A stretch of 46,663 bases of DNA. Source: Campylobacterales bacterium. GTDB lineage: Bacteria > Campylobacterota > Campylobacteria > Campylobacterales > QNZT01. The stretch is from positions 1 through 46,663 of the forward strand of contig JAJRSK010000050.1 in the NCBI GenBank assembly GCA_024278835.1. Reading direction: 5' to 3'. A program made the position numbers and the translations under genes. The notes below the pieces were generated by a model that was not told the DNA's origin, did no database searches, and saw only the letters and a program-made list of their open reading frames with translations. Below, piece after piece: positions 20,209 to 29,411 of the stretch (position 1 is its first letter; each line of letters opens with the position of its first letter).

Positions 20209-21249
20209 ATGAAGCAAAATAATGAATTTCCAAATTTACCAAAAGAGTGTACTTCTATGTTGTGTAAGCATCTTACAAAAGAGGTTTTTGAAGTACTAAA
20301 AGATAAAAAAACAGCGAATGGTTTTACCCTGTCTGATGCTATTAATTCTGGTGTTGAAAATATAGATAGCGGCATTGGAGTGTATGCAGGAGATGAAGAG
20401 TCTTATACACTATTTTCTCCTCTTTTTGATCCAATTATTGAGGAATATCACGGGTTTAGCCCAAGTGACAAACACAAGAGTAATCTAAATCCTGATGATT
20501 TACATGCACCAAATCCTGATTCAGAAGGCACATACATCGTCTCTACTAGAATTCGTGTAGGGAGAAATGTAGACAATATGCCACTAGGACCTGCCATCTC
20601 AAAAGAGCAAAGAGATCAGGTAGAAGCATCAATTGTTGAAGGACTTAAGCAACTAGAGGGAGAGTTAAAAGGTAGCTACTATCCACTTTTGGGCATGAGT
20701 AAAGAGGTACAAGAAGCGTTAATCAAAGACCACTTTTTATTTAAAGAGGGTGATAGGTTTTTAGCGTCAACGGGATTAAATCGTGATTGGCCAGAGGGAA
20801 GAGGCATTTATCATAACAATGACAAAACATTTTTAGTGTGGGTCAACGAAGAAGACCAACTAAGAATCATCTCTATGCAGATGGGTGGGGATATCAAAGA
20901 GGTATTTACCCGTTTGGTTTCTGCCATAAAGAGTATAGAGACAAAAGTGGCATTTTCTTATAATGAACATCTTGGGTATATTACCTCTTGTCCTACAAAC
21001 TTAGGAACAGCGATGAGGGCTAGCGTGCATATCGCTTTACCAAAGTTATCACAAGACATGGAGAAATTTAAAGCCATTACTGACAAACATCATCTACAAA
21101 TCAGAGGCATCCATGGCGAACACTCAGAGAGCGAGGGTGGTATTTATGACATCTCAAATAGAAGACGACTTGGTGTTACTGAGGTTATGTGTGTTCAAGA
21201 TATGTATGATGGGGTTGTTGAACTGATTGAAGTTGAGAAGAGTTTATAA
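20209..21249 (+). CDS. Arginine kinase (ATP:guanido phosphotransferase)
   Basis: Phosphagen kinase that reversibly moves phosphate between ATP and arginine, buffering ATP. At 346 residues it has both domains of animal-type enzymes: an alpha-helical N-domain (1-100) and the catalytic domain. Nucleotide-binding arginines are visible in VSTRIRVGRN (R114, R116), VWVNEEDQLRIISMQMGGD (E214, R219), TSCPTNLGTAMRASVH (C261, R270) and IRGIHGEHSESEGGIYD (R299). This is not the McsB protein-arginine kinase, which lacks the N-domain. Arginine rather than creatine is inferred from the short specificity loop and the argB context. Bacterial members are rare and usually regarded as acquired from eukaryotes. 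Confidence 0.93.
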   Translation: MKQNNEFPNLPKECTSMLCKHLTKEVFEVLKDKKTANGFTLSDAINSGVENIDSGIGVYAGDEESYTLFSPLFDPIIEEYHGFSPSDKHKSNLNPDDLHAPNPDSEGTYIVSTRIRVGRNVDNMPLGPAISKEQRDQVEASIVEGLKQLEGELKGSYYPLLGMSKEVQEALIKDHFLFKEGDRFLASTGLNRDWPEGRGIYHNNDKTFLVWVNEEDQLRIISMQMGGDIKEVFTRLVSAIKSIETKVAFSYNEHLGYITSCPTNLGTAMRASVHIALPKLSQDMEKFKAITDKHHLQIRGIHGEHSESEGGIYDISNRRRLGVTEVMCVQDMYDGVVELIEVEKSL

Positions 21250-21298
21250 AATGCTAATTGTGGGTGAATCTTATGCTTAAACTCCGCTCACAATTTGT

Positions 21299-21316
21299 TT
21301 AAGGGCATCTCTAAAA
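21299..21316 (+). repeat. 18-bp direct repeat, copy 2 (after arginine kinase)
   Basis: Exact copy of TTAAGGGCATCTCTAAAA from the argB 3' end (19954-19971). The bases after it can be read on in the argB frame (KGISKKARDS), as if this were the displaced original 3' end of argB, but that reading is speculative. Confidence 0.85.
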
Positions 21317-21327
21317 AAGCTAGAGAT
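21307..21327. terminator. Possible terminator hairpin between convergent genes
   Basis: Arms ATCTCTA (21307-21313) and TAGAGAT (21321-21327) with a seven-base loop, between the ends of arginine kinase (plus) and the thioesterase (minus). The following TCCTTT is only weakly T-rich. The left arm coincides with the 18-bp repeat. Confidence 0.4.
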
Positions 21328-21331
21328 TCCT

Positions 21332-21715
21332 TTACGATAAAACATGCTTTTTTAGCACAGCTGTAAAAAAAATCCCTTTAAAAACCACTTTGTTATTGAC
21401 GCTAGCTATCACATCAACGGTGGCTCGATTCCCGTCTTTTTGGCTAATGGTTCCTTCAAATGAAACAACTTCACCTACTTTAACCGGGGCTAAAAACTTT
21501 GTTTCACTTTTGGCAAGGACGACATAAGGGGCATTTACCGCTGCCATAGCCGTAAAGTCTGCTGCTGAAAATATAAATCCACCATGCACCAAGCCCTCTT
21601 CATCGGCTATCATGATAGAGGTGGTTTGTAGGCTGATTTTGGCGTAGCCATCTTTGAGTTCTTTGAGGGTTCCGTTTAGTGTTTGATCTAGCTTGAGATG
21701 GGTGTTTAGTTGCAT
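21332..21715 (-). CDS. Hotdog-fold thioesterase
   Basis: A 127-residue single-domain hotdog protein of the PaaI/4HBT group. The central HGGFIFSAADFTAMAAVN (about residues 44-61) is the typical HGG...ADxAxxxA active helix, and FLAPVKVGEVVSFEG is the next strand pair. Likely hydrolyses an acyl-CoA, but the substrate cannot be read. It begins just two bases after the end of the DUF188 gene and is probably co-transcribed with it. An ATG-independent palindrome copy (21608-21617) encodes IMI in the middle of the protein. Confidence 0.8.
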   Translation of the reverse strand: MQLNTHLKLDQTLNGTLKELKDGYAKISLQTTSIMIADEEGLVHGGFIFSAADFTAMAAVNAPYVVLAKSETKFLAPVKVGEVVSFEGTISQKDGNRATVDVIASVNNKVVFKGIFFTAVLKKHVLS

Positions 21716-21717
21716 GC

Positions 21718-22167
21718 TTATCCTTTCTGTTTTTCTAAAAAAGCATTGAGTTGATTGGCAAAACTCTCCTCGTCTTTACTTGAGAATGCTTTTGGTCCTT
21801 TAGTCATCTCCCCGCTATCTCGTATCTCTGCCATGAGGTTACGGATAGCAAGATATTGTTTGATATTTTCTTTGGTATAAAGTTCCCCTCTATGATCAAT
21901 AGCGTGGGCAGACTGGGAAATGACATGGTCAGCTAGGGGGATATCAGCGGTGATGACAAGGTCATTTTTTTCTACCATCTCTACGATTTTTTTGTCCGCT
22001 TCATCGGCACCTGCTTGCACGATGAGATAGTGGATATGTCGTGAATTTCCTACTTTGATAGGCTTATTTGAGACGACAAAAGTCTCTAACTTTAGGCGTT
22101 CTATCTGTTTTGTGACGATAGGTTTTAAAAGGTTAGGGAACGCGTCTCCGTCTATATATAGTTTCAT
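21718..22167 (-). CDS. DUF188/YaiI-YqxD family protein
   Basis: A 149-residue protein of the UPF0178 family (PF02639), whose fold resembles NYN/PIN-type nucleases. MKLYIDGDAFPNLLKPI at the N-terminus, GADEADKKIVEMVEKNDLVITADIPLA (the acidic pocket) and AIDHRGELYTKENI are family signatures; the DxDA and ADxxLA segments carry the conserved acids. The function is unknown. Two bases separate it from the thioesterase gene. Confidence 0.88.
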   Translation of the reverse strand: MKLYIDGDAFPNLLKPIVTKQIERLKLETFVVSNKPIKVGNSRHIHYLIVQAGADEADKKIVEMVEKNDLVITADIPLADHVISQSAHAIDHRGELYTKENIKQYLAIRNLMAEIRDSGEMTKGPKAFSSKDEESFANQLNAFLEKQKG

Positions 22168-22208
22168 ATAATCTCCCGCTATATTTGTGAGAGATTATAG
22201 TATAGATT

Positions 22209-23681
22209 TTAAAATTTTGCAAAGGTATCGGAAGTAACTCCTTCAAACCAACCAAGTAATCCTTCTCCACTTGTGCTGTTGTAGTACTTGCCGTCTATTT
22301 TGGGGACTTTTTCTTGGATGATCATCGTGCCATTCTTATCATAAGTGAAATCTTTTTGGATACCGATACCAAGTTTATTTGGTGTAGTAGATACCATAGA
22401 GAAGCATGATGCTGAAAATGTTACCAAGTCATTATCTTTATTTTCTAAAATTCGTTGTGTTATCAATTTTCCAGTCTCTTTTGCTAAGCTATAGGCTGTT
22501 TGTGCAGCTGCTGGCACGCCTCCTGCTTTTTTAGGATTGTCTTTAAAAACACCTTTTTTGAAAAATGCACTATCTCCTACAATAAATATATGGTCATCTG
22601 TGATGGAGTACATCTTTTTATCTTTTAGTTTGGCACCTCCCCAACTATTTGTAGCAATATTTGCCATCTTGATGACAGAGCTAGCTTTTTGTAGAGGCAT
22701 GAGATTGAGTACTTCATAGGACATAGGTGCTTTTATATACTCAGCATCATCATCTATATCTCTAAAATAGACAATTTTTTTGTCAAAGTCTACATCCATT
22801 AGGTTACTAGCACCAAGATACTCGATGATACCTTCGTATTTCTCTTCAAATACTTGCTCAAAGGCAGGTGCTTTGGCTTGTGGTCTTGCACTACTATCTA
22901 AAATAGTTACAGTGGCTTTTCCCACCAAGTTATTACGCTTAATCCAATCACCAATCATACAAGCTCTCTCATAGGCCGCTGGTTTACAACGCATGAGTGA
23001 AGAGATTTTTACCGTTTTGTTGAGGTTTTTTATGAGGTGGGTGCGGGGTGGAATGATGATAATATTACCTTTACCTCCTCGTGCTTTAAAATCTCTTAAT
23101 TGCTTGAGTAGTACAGCATGTTCTACACCGCTATCAGAGATAAGTCCACCTGGTGCTTCAAGTTTTGCTCTTTTTATCTTCTCTTGACTCCAAGTTGGGA
23201 ATTCTACTTCATAGTTATAGTCAATACCTGGCGCTAACACAAGATAGTCAAAGTTTAGTGTTCCTTGTGAAGAATAAACTATGCGCTCTTTTCTATCGAT
23301 ATCCATTACCTCTGTTTGAATAACTTCAAAGTTATACTCTCTTTGCACGGCATTATAGTTAAAGACAAAATCCTCTTTTTTAAAGCTTTTATCTCCACTC
23401 AGAAGTGTATTACTCATTGGGCAGACGAAATAGGTACTGTTTTTTTCTAAAACGATAACTTCTATTTTATTTTCTGGGTCGTTTTGCTTGATGGAAGAGG
23501 CGGTATTTAAGCCACCAAATCCTCCACCTACAATGACAACTCTTGTTTTAATATCTTGCTTTTTTCTCAAAGTTTTTAGATAAGGGCTTGTGTTCAAAGT
23601 GCTCTTTGTTACACATCCGATTGTGCTTAGTGCAGCGGTTGATAATCCTACGATTGTTAAAAAATCTCTTCTTTTCATCAT
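22209..23681 (-). CDS. FccB-like sulfide dehydrogenase flavoprotein (Tat-exported)
   Basis: A FAD-dependent pyridine nucleotide-disulfide-type oxidoreductase of the flavocytochrome c sulfide dehydrogenase/SQR group. A twin-arginine signal (MMKRRDFLTIVGLSTAALS, with a Cys at residue 23 that could be a lipobox) exports it folded. The FAD-binding RVVIVGGGFGGLNTA begins near residue 47, followed by FVCPMSNTLLSG with one of the likely redox cysteines; LMRCKPAAYERAC holds further cysteines near residue 230. The C-terminus resembles the FCSD domain. It most likely oxidises sulfide or a related sulfur compound in the periplasm. The usual cytochrome partner FccA is not adjacent. Confidence 0.78.
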   Translation of the reverse strand: MMKRRDFLTIVGLSTAALSTIGCVTKSTLNTSPYLKTLRKKQDIKTRVVIVGGGFGGLNTASSIKQNDPENKIEVIVLEKNSTYFVCPMSNTLLSGDKSFKKEDFVFNYNAVQREYNFEVIQTEVMDIDRKERIVYSSQGTLNFDYLVLAPGIDYNYEVEFPTWSQEKIKRAKLEAPGGLISDSGVEHAVLLKQLRDFKARGGKGNIIIIPPRTHLIKNLNKTVKISSLMRCKPAAYERACMIGDWIKRNNLVGKATVTILDSSARPQAKAPAFEQVFEEKYEGIIEYLGASNLMDVDFDKKIVYFRDIDDDAEYIKAPMSYEVLNLMPLQKASSVIKMANIATNSWGGAKLKDKKMYSITDDHIFIVGDSAFFKKGVFKDNPKKAGGVPAAAQTAYSLAKETGKLITQRILENKDNDLVTFSASCFSMVSTTPNKLGIGIQKDFTYDKNGTMIIQEKVPKIDGKYYNSTSGEGLLGWFEGVTSDTFAKF

Positions 23682-23783
23682 GTATCCTATTTTCTTATAA
23701 TTAAAATAAGATATGATTATAATATTTAGTTTGTTAATTATTGCTTATCATGATATTATTTACAACAAAGGATAAAATCCATC

Positions 23784-24764
23784 ATGCATGAATGTTTTAA
23801 ACCCGCACCCTGCTTAGCCAATGGACATTTACAAACGCTCTTTCCTGCACTCTTTTCAAAGCCCAAGATACCTGCTGTTGAAAAAGAGATATTTGAACTG
23901 CTTGATGGGGATTTTGTAGAACTTGTATGGCATCAAAAGCCAAAAGAGGGTGAAGATAGACCTATCATGATACTCTTTCATGGGCTTGCTGGCTCTTTTG
24001 AGTCTCCTTATATCAAGCGGGCAATGTTGGCATTTGGTGAAAAAGGTTACGCTGTTGTGTTGATGCATTTTCGTGGTTGTGGAGAAACGATAAATCGGCT
24101 ACCTCGTGCCTACCATAGTGGTGATACAGCAGATGCTAGAGTCTTGATAGCGGATTTAAAAAGGCGCTATCATAATAGTACTCTTTTTGCAGCAGGGTAT
24201 TCACTAGGTGGCAATATGCTTTTAAAGTTGTTAGGTGAGTGGGGTGAAGATACACCACTAAAAAGGGCGATGGCGATCTCTGCACCGATGGATTTAGCAT
24301 CTTCGGCAAATCACATCAATCAAGGCTTTTCAAAACTCTACCAAGCGAGGTTAATGCGCCTTTTAAATAAATCTTTAGAAGAAAAATACCACTATCATGA
24401 TATGGAAAAATTGATAGGTTTAAAAAAAGAAGATGTTAAAAAATTACGCTCTTTTTGGGAGTTTGATGATGTTTATACGGCGCCTATTCATGGCTTTAAA
24501 GATGCGAAGGAGTATTATGAAACGTGTAGTGCAAAGGGGTATCTCAAAGCTATCATGATAGATACTTTGATTGTGCATGCCAAGGATGATCCTTTTATGG
24601 GAGATGGTGTGATACCTACTAAGGAAGAACTTTCATCTACTATAAAGTATGAACTCTATGCTCATGGTGGACATGTAGGATTTGTTTCTGGCACACTCAT
24701 AAGAGCACATTATTGGCTAGAAACACGAATGTTAGAGTTTTTCGCTACAATACGCGCAACTTAA
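23784..24764 (+). CDS. YheT-like alpha/beta hydrolase
   Basis: A 326-residue esterase-like protein of the YheT/ABHD1 group. NGHLQTLFPALF near residue 13 is the group's N-terminal signature; FHGLAGSFESPYIK is the oxyanion region. The catalytic triad can be placed: Ser in AAGYSLGGNM, Asp in VHAKDDPFM, His in HGGHVGFVSG. The substrate is unknown. Three exact palindromes lie within it (23963, 24393, 24551), encoding IMI, YHD and IMI. It is followed 12 bases later by rhlE. Confidence 0.88.
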   Translation: MHECFKPAPCLANGHLQTLFPALFSKPKIPAVEKEIFELLDGDFVELVWHQKPKEGEDRPIMILFHGLAGSFESPYIKRAMLAFGEKGYAVVLMHFRGCGETINRLPRAYHSGDTADARVLIADLKRRYHNSTLFAAGYSLGGNMLLKLLGEWGEDTPLKRAMAISAPMDLASSANHINQGFSKLYQARLMRLLNKSLEEKYHYHDMEKLIGLKKEDVKKLRSFWEFDDVYTAPIHGFKDAKEYYETCSAKGYLKAIMIDTLIVHAKDDPFMGDGVIPTKEELSSTIKYELYAHGGHVGFVSGTLIRAHYWLETRMLEFFATIRAT

Positions 24765-24776
24765 TAAAGGGTATAA

Positions 24777-26027
24777 ATGTCATTTACAACACTAGGACTT
24801 TGTGAGCCGATTTTACGGGCTATCAAAGAGACAGGTTACACAGAACCAACACCGATTCAAAAACAAGCGATTCCACTCATTTTAGAGGGAAAAGATGTTT
24901 TAGCAGGGGCGCAGACAGGGACAGGAAAAACAGCGGGATTTACCTTGCCACTTTTACAGACCATGATGGATACGCCGATACAAAAAGGAAAAGCGAGAAA
25001 AGTACGGGCTTTGATACTGACACCAACACGGGAATTGGCTGCGCAAGTGGCAGAGAGTGTTGGGACTTACGGGAAGTACCTACCATTTTCCCATACGGTT
25101 ATCTTTGGAGGGGTGGGTATCAATCCTCAAATCTCTCGCTTGAGAAAAGGGGTTGATATCGTCATCGCGACACCGGGAAGGTTGTTGGACCTTTCTGGAC
25201 AGGGGGCTATTGATCTCTCTCATGTGGAGACTTTGATACTTGATGAAGCCGATAGAATGTTAGATATGGGTTTTGTGCATGACATCAAAAAAGTCTTGGC
25301 ATTGTTGCCTAAAAAGCGTCAAAACCTTCTCTTTTCAGCCACCTTTTCTAATGACATCAAAAAATTAGCAGATAATTTACTAGACTCACCCGTCTTGATA
25401 GAAGTAGCCAGACGAAACCAAACCACAGCGCAAGTAGAACAAGTCGTCTATCCCGTTGACAAGGCGCGAAAAAGAGAACTCCTTATCCATCTCATCAAAG
25501 ACAATAACTGGAAACAAGTCTTGGTATTTACCCGAACCAAACATGGTGCGAACAAACTAAGCCAACAGCTTGATAAAAAGGGTATCAGTTCTGCTGCCAT
25601 CCATGGAAACAAATCCCAAGGGGCAAGAACAAAAGCCTTGGCTGATTTTAAAGCGGGTGCTGTGCGGGTACTTGTTGCTACAGATATCGCTGCCCGAGGA
25701 ATCGACATCGATCAACTCCCTCATGTCGTGAACTTCGAACTACCCAATGTCCCTGAGGATTATGTGCATCGAATAGGTAGAACTGGTAGAGCAAGGCGTG
25801 AAGGTGAAGCTGCGTCGCTTGTCTGTATCGATGAAAAAGAGTTATTGCGTGCTATCGAAAAACTTATCAAAAAAGAGATTCATAAGGTGCAGATACAGGG
25901 ATTTACGCCAGACCCTAGTATCAAACCAGAGCCGAAAAAACAGCAAGGAAATTCGCGTTCACGCGGTAGACGAAGTGATGGCAATGGAAAAGCGGTAGGT
26001 AACAGAGAGAGAAATTCAAGAAGGTAG
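24777..26027 (+). CDS. rhlE: DEAD-box RNA helicase, RhlE-type
   Basis: ATP-dependent RNA helicase for ribosome assembly or RNA decay. All motifs are visible: Q motif ([10 protein letters not shown]), I ([12 protein letters not shown]), Ia (PTRELAAQV), II ([12 protein letters not shown]), III (SATFS), IV ([10 protein letters not shown]), V ([12 protein letters not shown]), VI (HRIGRTGRA). The last 40 residues are basic and Arg/Gly/Asn-rich, as in RhlE. At 416 residues it is full length. It contains no palindrome copy. A strong hairpin directly follows the stop. Confidence 0.94.
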   Translation: MSFTTLGLCEPILRAIKETGYTEPTPIQKQAIPLILEGKDVLAGAQTGTGKTAGFTLPLLQTMMDTPIQKGKARKVRALILTPTRELAAQVAESVGTYGKYLPFSHTVIFGGVGINPQISRLRKGVDIVIATPGRLLDLSGQGAIDLSHVETLILDEADRMLDMGFVHDIKKVLALLPKKRQNLLFSATFSNDIKKLADNLLDSPVLIEVARRNQTTAQVEQVVYPVDKARKRELLIHLIKDNNWKQVLVFTRTKHGANKLSQQLDKKGISSAAIHGNKSQGARTKALADFKAGAVRVLVATDIAARGIDIDQLPHVVNFELPNVPEDYVHRIGRTGRARREGEAASLVCIDEKELLRAIEKLIKKEIHKVQIQGFTPDPSIKPEPKKQQGNSRSRGRRSDGNGKAVGNRERNSRR

Positions 26028-26028
26028 T

Positions 26029-26054
26029 TGTTAGCACCTTTTGTGGTGCTAACA
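26029..26054 (+). terminator. Intrinsic terminator of rhlE
   Basis: Arms TGTTAGCACC (26029-26038) and GGTGCTAACA (26045-26054) pair perfectly around TTTTGT, followed by CTATTTT. It lies between the convergent ends of rhlE and yeiH and may act in both directions, though the T-run is on the plus-strand side. Confidence 0.75.
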
Positions 26055-26059
26055 CTATT

Positions 26060-27124
26060 TTAAAATGTCGCTACAACAAACTTAGTGATGATAAATCCAC
26101 CAATTACAAGCCATACAAACATCGCGCCTGCCGTATAAAGAGGGGCAAGTCCCAAGCCTTTAAACTTGGCAAATATCGTCCCCATACCAAGAGCGGTCAT
26201 CGCCATCGTCAGTAAAAATGTATCAACTTCATTGATAACATCAACAATATTTTGTGGTACGATTTGTAGGGAGTTAAATCCCGCCATCATGATAAAATAG
26301 ACAGCAAACCAAGGGATCACTAACTTGACTTTTTCACTCGCACCTCCACTCTTTTTAGCTTGCATAGAGAGGTATATACCAAGTATGATAAGCATCGGTG
26401 CTATCATGATAACCCGCGTCATCTTGACAATCACTGCGGCATTTGCCATATCGGTTGGTGTGCCTTGTACGGAAGCTGGAACGGCGACGACTTGGGCTAC
26501 TTCGTGAATCGTACCTCCCACATAGATACCAAATTCTTGCGGGCTCATATGTAAAAAACCGGTAGCAGGTTCGATAAAGGAGGCATACATCACAGGGTAT
26601 AAAAACATTGAAATCGTTCCAAAAAGTACAACCATAGAGACGGCCACTGCTGTCTTATGTCCTTCTGCTTTTAGAACAGGTTCCGTAGCAAGTACTGCGG
26701 CTGCACCACACACAGAAGCTCCTGCGGCTGTAAGCATAGAGGTGTCTCTATCCATCTTAAAGATTTTTTGCCCTAGATAGGTACCAATGAAAAAAGTAGA
26801 ACTCAGCATCAAGAGTGACACCATAAACCCTTCCATTCCTACATCCATAATCTGTTGAAAAGTGATACGAAAACCGTAAAATACGATAGCAAATCGTAGT
26901 ATTTTTTTGGCAGAAAAGGTGATACCTGTGCCCCATGCACTTGGGATTTGGTTGTGTAGGGTGTTGGCGTAAAAGATACCCATCACGATACCGATAACCA
27001 GAGGTGAGATACCGAGTGACTTCATAAAGTCCATGTTGGCTATCATCGTTGCAGCGGCTGCAAAGATGGCGACAAAGAGGATACCGCTGATGGTACCTTG
27101 ACGATTTTGGGCTGAAAATGCCAT
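26060..27124 (-). CDS. YeiH/UPF0324 family membrane protein (putative sulfate exporter)
   Basis: A 354-residue inner-membrane protein with about ten hydrophobic helices. IFYANTLHNQIPSAWGTGITFSAKKILRFAIVFYGFR is the family-defining stretch (residues about 50-86, here abbreviated as NTLHNQIP...KKILRFAIVFYG), with GASVCGAAAVLATEPVL and GGTIHEVAQVVA further on. The family is named for a presumed sulfate export role, which rests on limited evidence. A divergent LysR gene shares a 103-base promoter region with it, as in the yeiH/yeiE pairs of other bacteria; sulfite or sulfur-compound response is therefore the best guess. Confidence 0.85.
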   Translation of the reverse strand: MAFSAQNRQGTISGILFVAIFAAAATMIANMDFMKSLGISPLVIGIVMGIFYANTLHNQIPSAWGTGITFSAKKILRFAIVFYGFRITFQQIMDVGMEGFMVSLLMLSSTFFIGTYLGQKIFKMDRDTSMLTAAGASVCGAAAVLATEPVLKAEGHKTAVAVSMVVLFGTISMFLYPVMYASFIEPATGFLHMSPQEFGIYVGGTIHEVAQVVAVPASVQGTPTDMANAAVIVKMTRVIMIAPMLIILGIYLSMQAKKSGGASEKVKLVIPWFAVYFIMMAGFNSLQIVPQNIVDVINEVDTFLLTMAMTALGMGTIFAKFKGLGLAPLYTAGAMFVWLVIGGFIITKFVVATF

Positions 27125-27173
27125 AAAGAATCCTTTTTTTAATGTTGTGGTATTTTACTATAAAATATCCGTT

Positions 27174-27201
27174 TTGTAAAATTAATAAAACTTGTTATAA
27201 T
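27174..27201 (+). promoter_or_regulatory. Probable sigma-70 promoter of the LysR gene
   Basis: TTGTAA (27174-27179) and TATAAT (27196-27201) are 16 bases apart, ending 26 bases before the LysR ATG. The region between the divergent starts is AT-rich and should also hold the yeiH promoter on the other strand (TATAGT around 27157-27162 reversed). Confidence 0.55.
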
Positions 27202-27227
27202 GATTGATAAAATTTATAAGAAGAGCC

Positions 27228-28103
27228 ATGACACTACGTGAATTAGAACTATTTTATGCACTTTGTGAAAATCCCCATGTTTCCAAACTATCATCTGAGA
27301 TAGGCTTGAGTCAGTCGGCGATTTCGTTGGCAATAAAGTCTTTGGAAAAAAAACTTTCAGAACACCTTTTTGATAGAATAGGCAAAAAATTGGTGCTCAA
27401 TGAGAGAGGAAGGGTCTTTAAAGAAAGGACGCTTCCTCATTTTTTAGCCTTAAAAGATGCAGGAACTTTTTTTAAACAAGACAAGCTATCAGGGGTGATT
27501 AAAATCGCTTCAAGCAAAACCATTGGTAATTTTATCATACCTTCATTGGTATTTGATTTTGTGCAAGAAAATCCTGATATTACTATCGTTAAAGATATCA
27601 AAAACTCCACACAAATTATCCAAATGGTACAAGAAGGCACTATCGATATGGGTATTATTGAAACGGAGTGTGCTGCGCCAAATATCATCAAAGAACTCTT
27701 GGATGAAGATAGGTTGTTGCTGGTTTCAAGTGATGAAAGTATTTCCACCAAGCCTTGTTATATCGATGAACTTTTTTCAAAAAAGTGGCTTTTAAGAGAG
27801 CAGGGGTCAGGAACAAGGGAACTTTTTTTGGAGAGCTTAGGAGAGATGAAAAAAGAGATTCCTATTTTTATAGAGTGTACGGAATTTGAAGAGATGAAGA
27901 CATTGCTTTTTAAATACCCAGAAACTATCACATGTATTTCTCAGTTTGCAGTAAGTAGAGAGTTGGCGCGAGGGGAACTGTTTGAGATACCTCTGATTAA
28001 TATCTCTTTAAAAAGAAAATTCTACATCATTTATAACAAACAAAAGTATAAAACTGCACTTTTTAACGCTTTTTATGCATTTATCAGAGCCCATGTCCAT
28101 TGA
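27228..28103 (+). CDS. LysR-family transcriptional regulator
   Basis: A 291-residue regulator with an N-terminal winged helix (MTLRELELFYALCENPHVSKLSSEIGLSQSAISLAIKSLE, residues about 1-40, given here in outline) and a periplasmic-binding-like effector domain from about 90. The start at 27228 has AAGAG upstream and matches the LysR N-terminus; the earlier in-frame ATG at 27204 adds eight unrelated residues. WLLREQGSGTRELF near residue 190 is typical of the CysB/CbbR/YeiE-like branch that controls sulfur or C1 genes. It probably regulates the divergent yeiH gene in response to a small molecule. Confidence 0.88.
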   Translation: MTLRELELFYALCENPHVSKLSSEIGLSQSAISLAIKSLEKKLSEHLFDRIGKKLVLNERGRVFKERTLPHFLALKDAGTFFKQDKLSGVIKIASSKTIGNFIIPSLVFDFVQENPDITIVKDIKNSTQIIQMVQEGTIDMGIIETECAAPNIIKELLDEDRLLLVSSDESISTKPCYIDELFSKKWLLREQGSGTRELFLESLGEMKKEIPIFIECTEFEEMKTLLFKYPETITCISQFAVSRELARGELFEIPLINISLKRKFYIIYNKQKYKTALFNAFYAFIRAHVH

Positions 28104-28175
28104 TATTCATCAAGATGAATTCTTTTCCTTTTTGATACACTCCATTTTAATTTCTATAAATGATAAGGGAAATAT

Positions 28176-29321
28176 ATGAAAAAGTTTATGCTTCTTGTCC
28201 TTTCTATTGGGGCAATCACACTATCTGCAAGTAACAAACTTGAAAATGCCACCTGTGTGAAATGTCATCCAAAAATCTTTAAAGAGTATGAAAACTCTAT
28301 GCATAAAAATGCTTCTATCTACAATGACCCTGTACACAAAGCTATCTGGGATTTGCATCCGGCCAAGAAAAAAGGGAATTACAAATGTGCCAAATGCCAC
28401 ACACCAGCGGATAGGGACTTGGTAGCGGGGAAAACATCACTTGCTAAAACTGATATACAGACAAAAGAGCCAATCTCTTGTCTCTCCTGTCACCAGATAG
28501 AGAGCATAGAAAAACATAAAAAAGCCAATAAGAACATTTACACGAAGAAAGAGAAAACCTTTTTTGCTACAAGTAAAGAGCATAAAGGGACTAAACTGCT
28601 CTATCATGATAAAAGTAGTTTTTTTGGACTTTTTAAAACGCGTGTAGGTTCGCCTTATCATGATATAGACTATTCCAATGAAAACTTTTATGATGCCAAG
28701 ATGTGTTTAGGCTGTCATGATCATAAACAAAATGGCAAAGAGTTTATGATATGTGATATGCAGATAAAGAAGAGTGATAGTTCAAAAGAGACTTGTATCA
28801 CCTGTCATATGCCAAAAGAAAAGGGGTCATTTGTGAATCTTCATGACTCTAAAACACACCGTTTTCACGGGGCTACAGCATTGGTGGCTAGACCAAATCG
28901 TTTATCCAAGCATCTCTTACTTACGCTTGAGAAGGAGAGTGAAGGATTTACTATCATGATAGAAAACAAAGCAAACCACACTTTGGCGATGCAACCACTA
29001 CGACTAGCAAAGTTAAAAGTGACGATATCCAGAGATGGTAAAATAATCGCACAAGAAGAACAAAGTTTTCAAAAAGTGATAGGCACAAATGGAAAACCTT
29101 CGATGCCGTGGCTTGCTACAGAAGTGTTGAGTGATAAAACTATTAAAGCATTTGAAAAGAGAAAAGTACATTTTGAAACGAAGCTTGAAAAAGGGGATGA
29201 AATAGTCGCTAAGTTCGGATATCACATCGTCAATCCTAAAGTAGCTGAAAAATTGGGGATAAGTGATAAAAAGCTACTAGAGTTTACTGTGTTAACGAAG
29301 AGAAGATTCATGCAAAAATAG
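28176..29321 (+). CDS. Periplasmic pentahaem cytochrome c (c554-like)
   Basis: A secreted multihaem cytochrome with a Sec signal (about residues 1-18). Five CxxCH motifs are visible: CVKCH (27-31), CAKCH (71-75), CLSCH (102-106), CLGCH (177-181) and CITCH (207-211). The C-terminal 170 residues carry no haem motif and look like a beta-rich domain. This arrangement resembles the cytochrome c554/c-prime superfamily of anaerobic or nitrogen- and sulfur-linked electron carriers. The redox partner is unknown. Three exact palindromes lie in the gene, two encoding YHD and one IMI. No neighbouring terminal reductase is present. Confidence 0.88.
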   Translation: MKKFMLLVLSIGAITLSASNKLENATCVKCHPKIFKEYENSMHKNASIYNDPVHKAIWDLHPAKKKGNYKCAKCHTPADRDLVAGKTSLAKTDIQTKEPISCLSCHQIESIEKHKKANKNIYTKKEKTFFATSKEHKGTKLLYHDKSSFFGLFKTRVGSPYHDIDYSNENFYDAKMCLGCHDHKQNGKEFMICDMQIKKSDSSKETCITCHMPKEKGSFVNLHDSKTHRFHGATALVARPNRLSKHLLLTLEKESEGFTIMIENKANHTLAMQPLRLAKLKVTISRDGKIIAQEEQSFQKVIGTNGKPSMPWLATEVLSDKTIKAFEKRKVHFETKLEKGDEIVAKFGYHIVNPKVAEKLGISDKKLLEFTVLTKRRFMQK

Positions 29322-29411
29322 TTAATAAATTAAAATAGTTTTATTTTAAAATTTATTTATATTTATTTAATATATATTGATTTTTAATAATAAAATATAT
29401 CAAGGTTTGCT

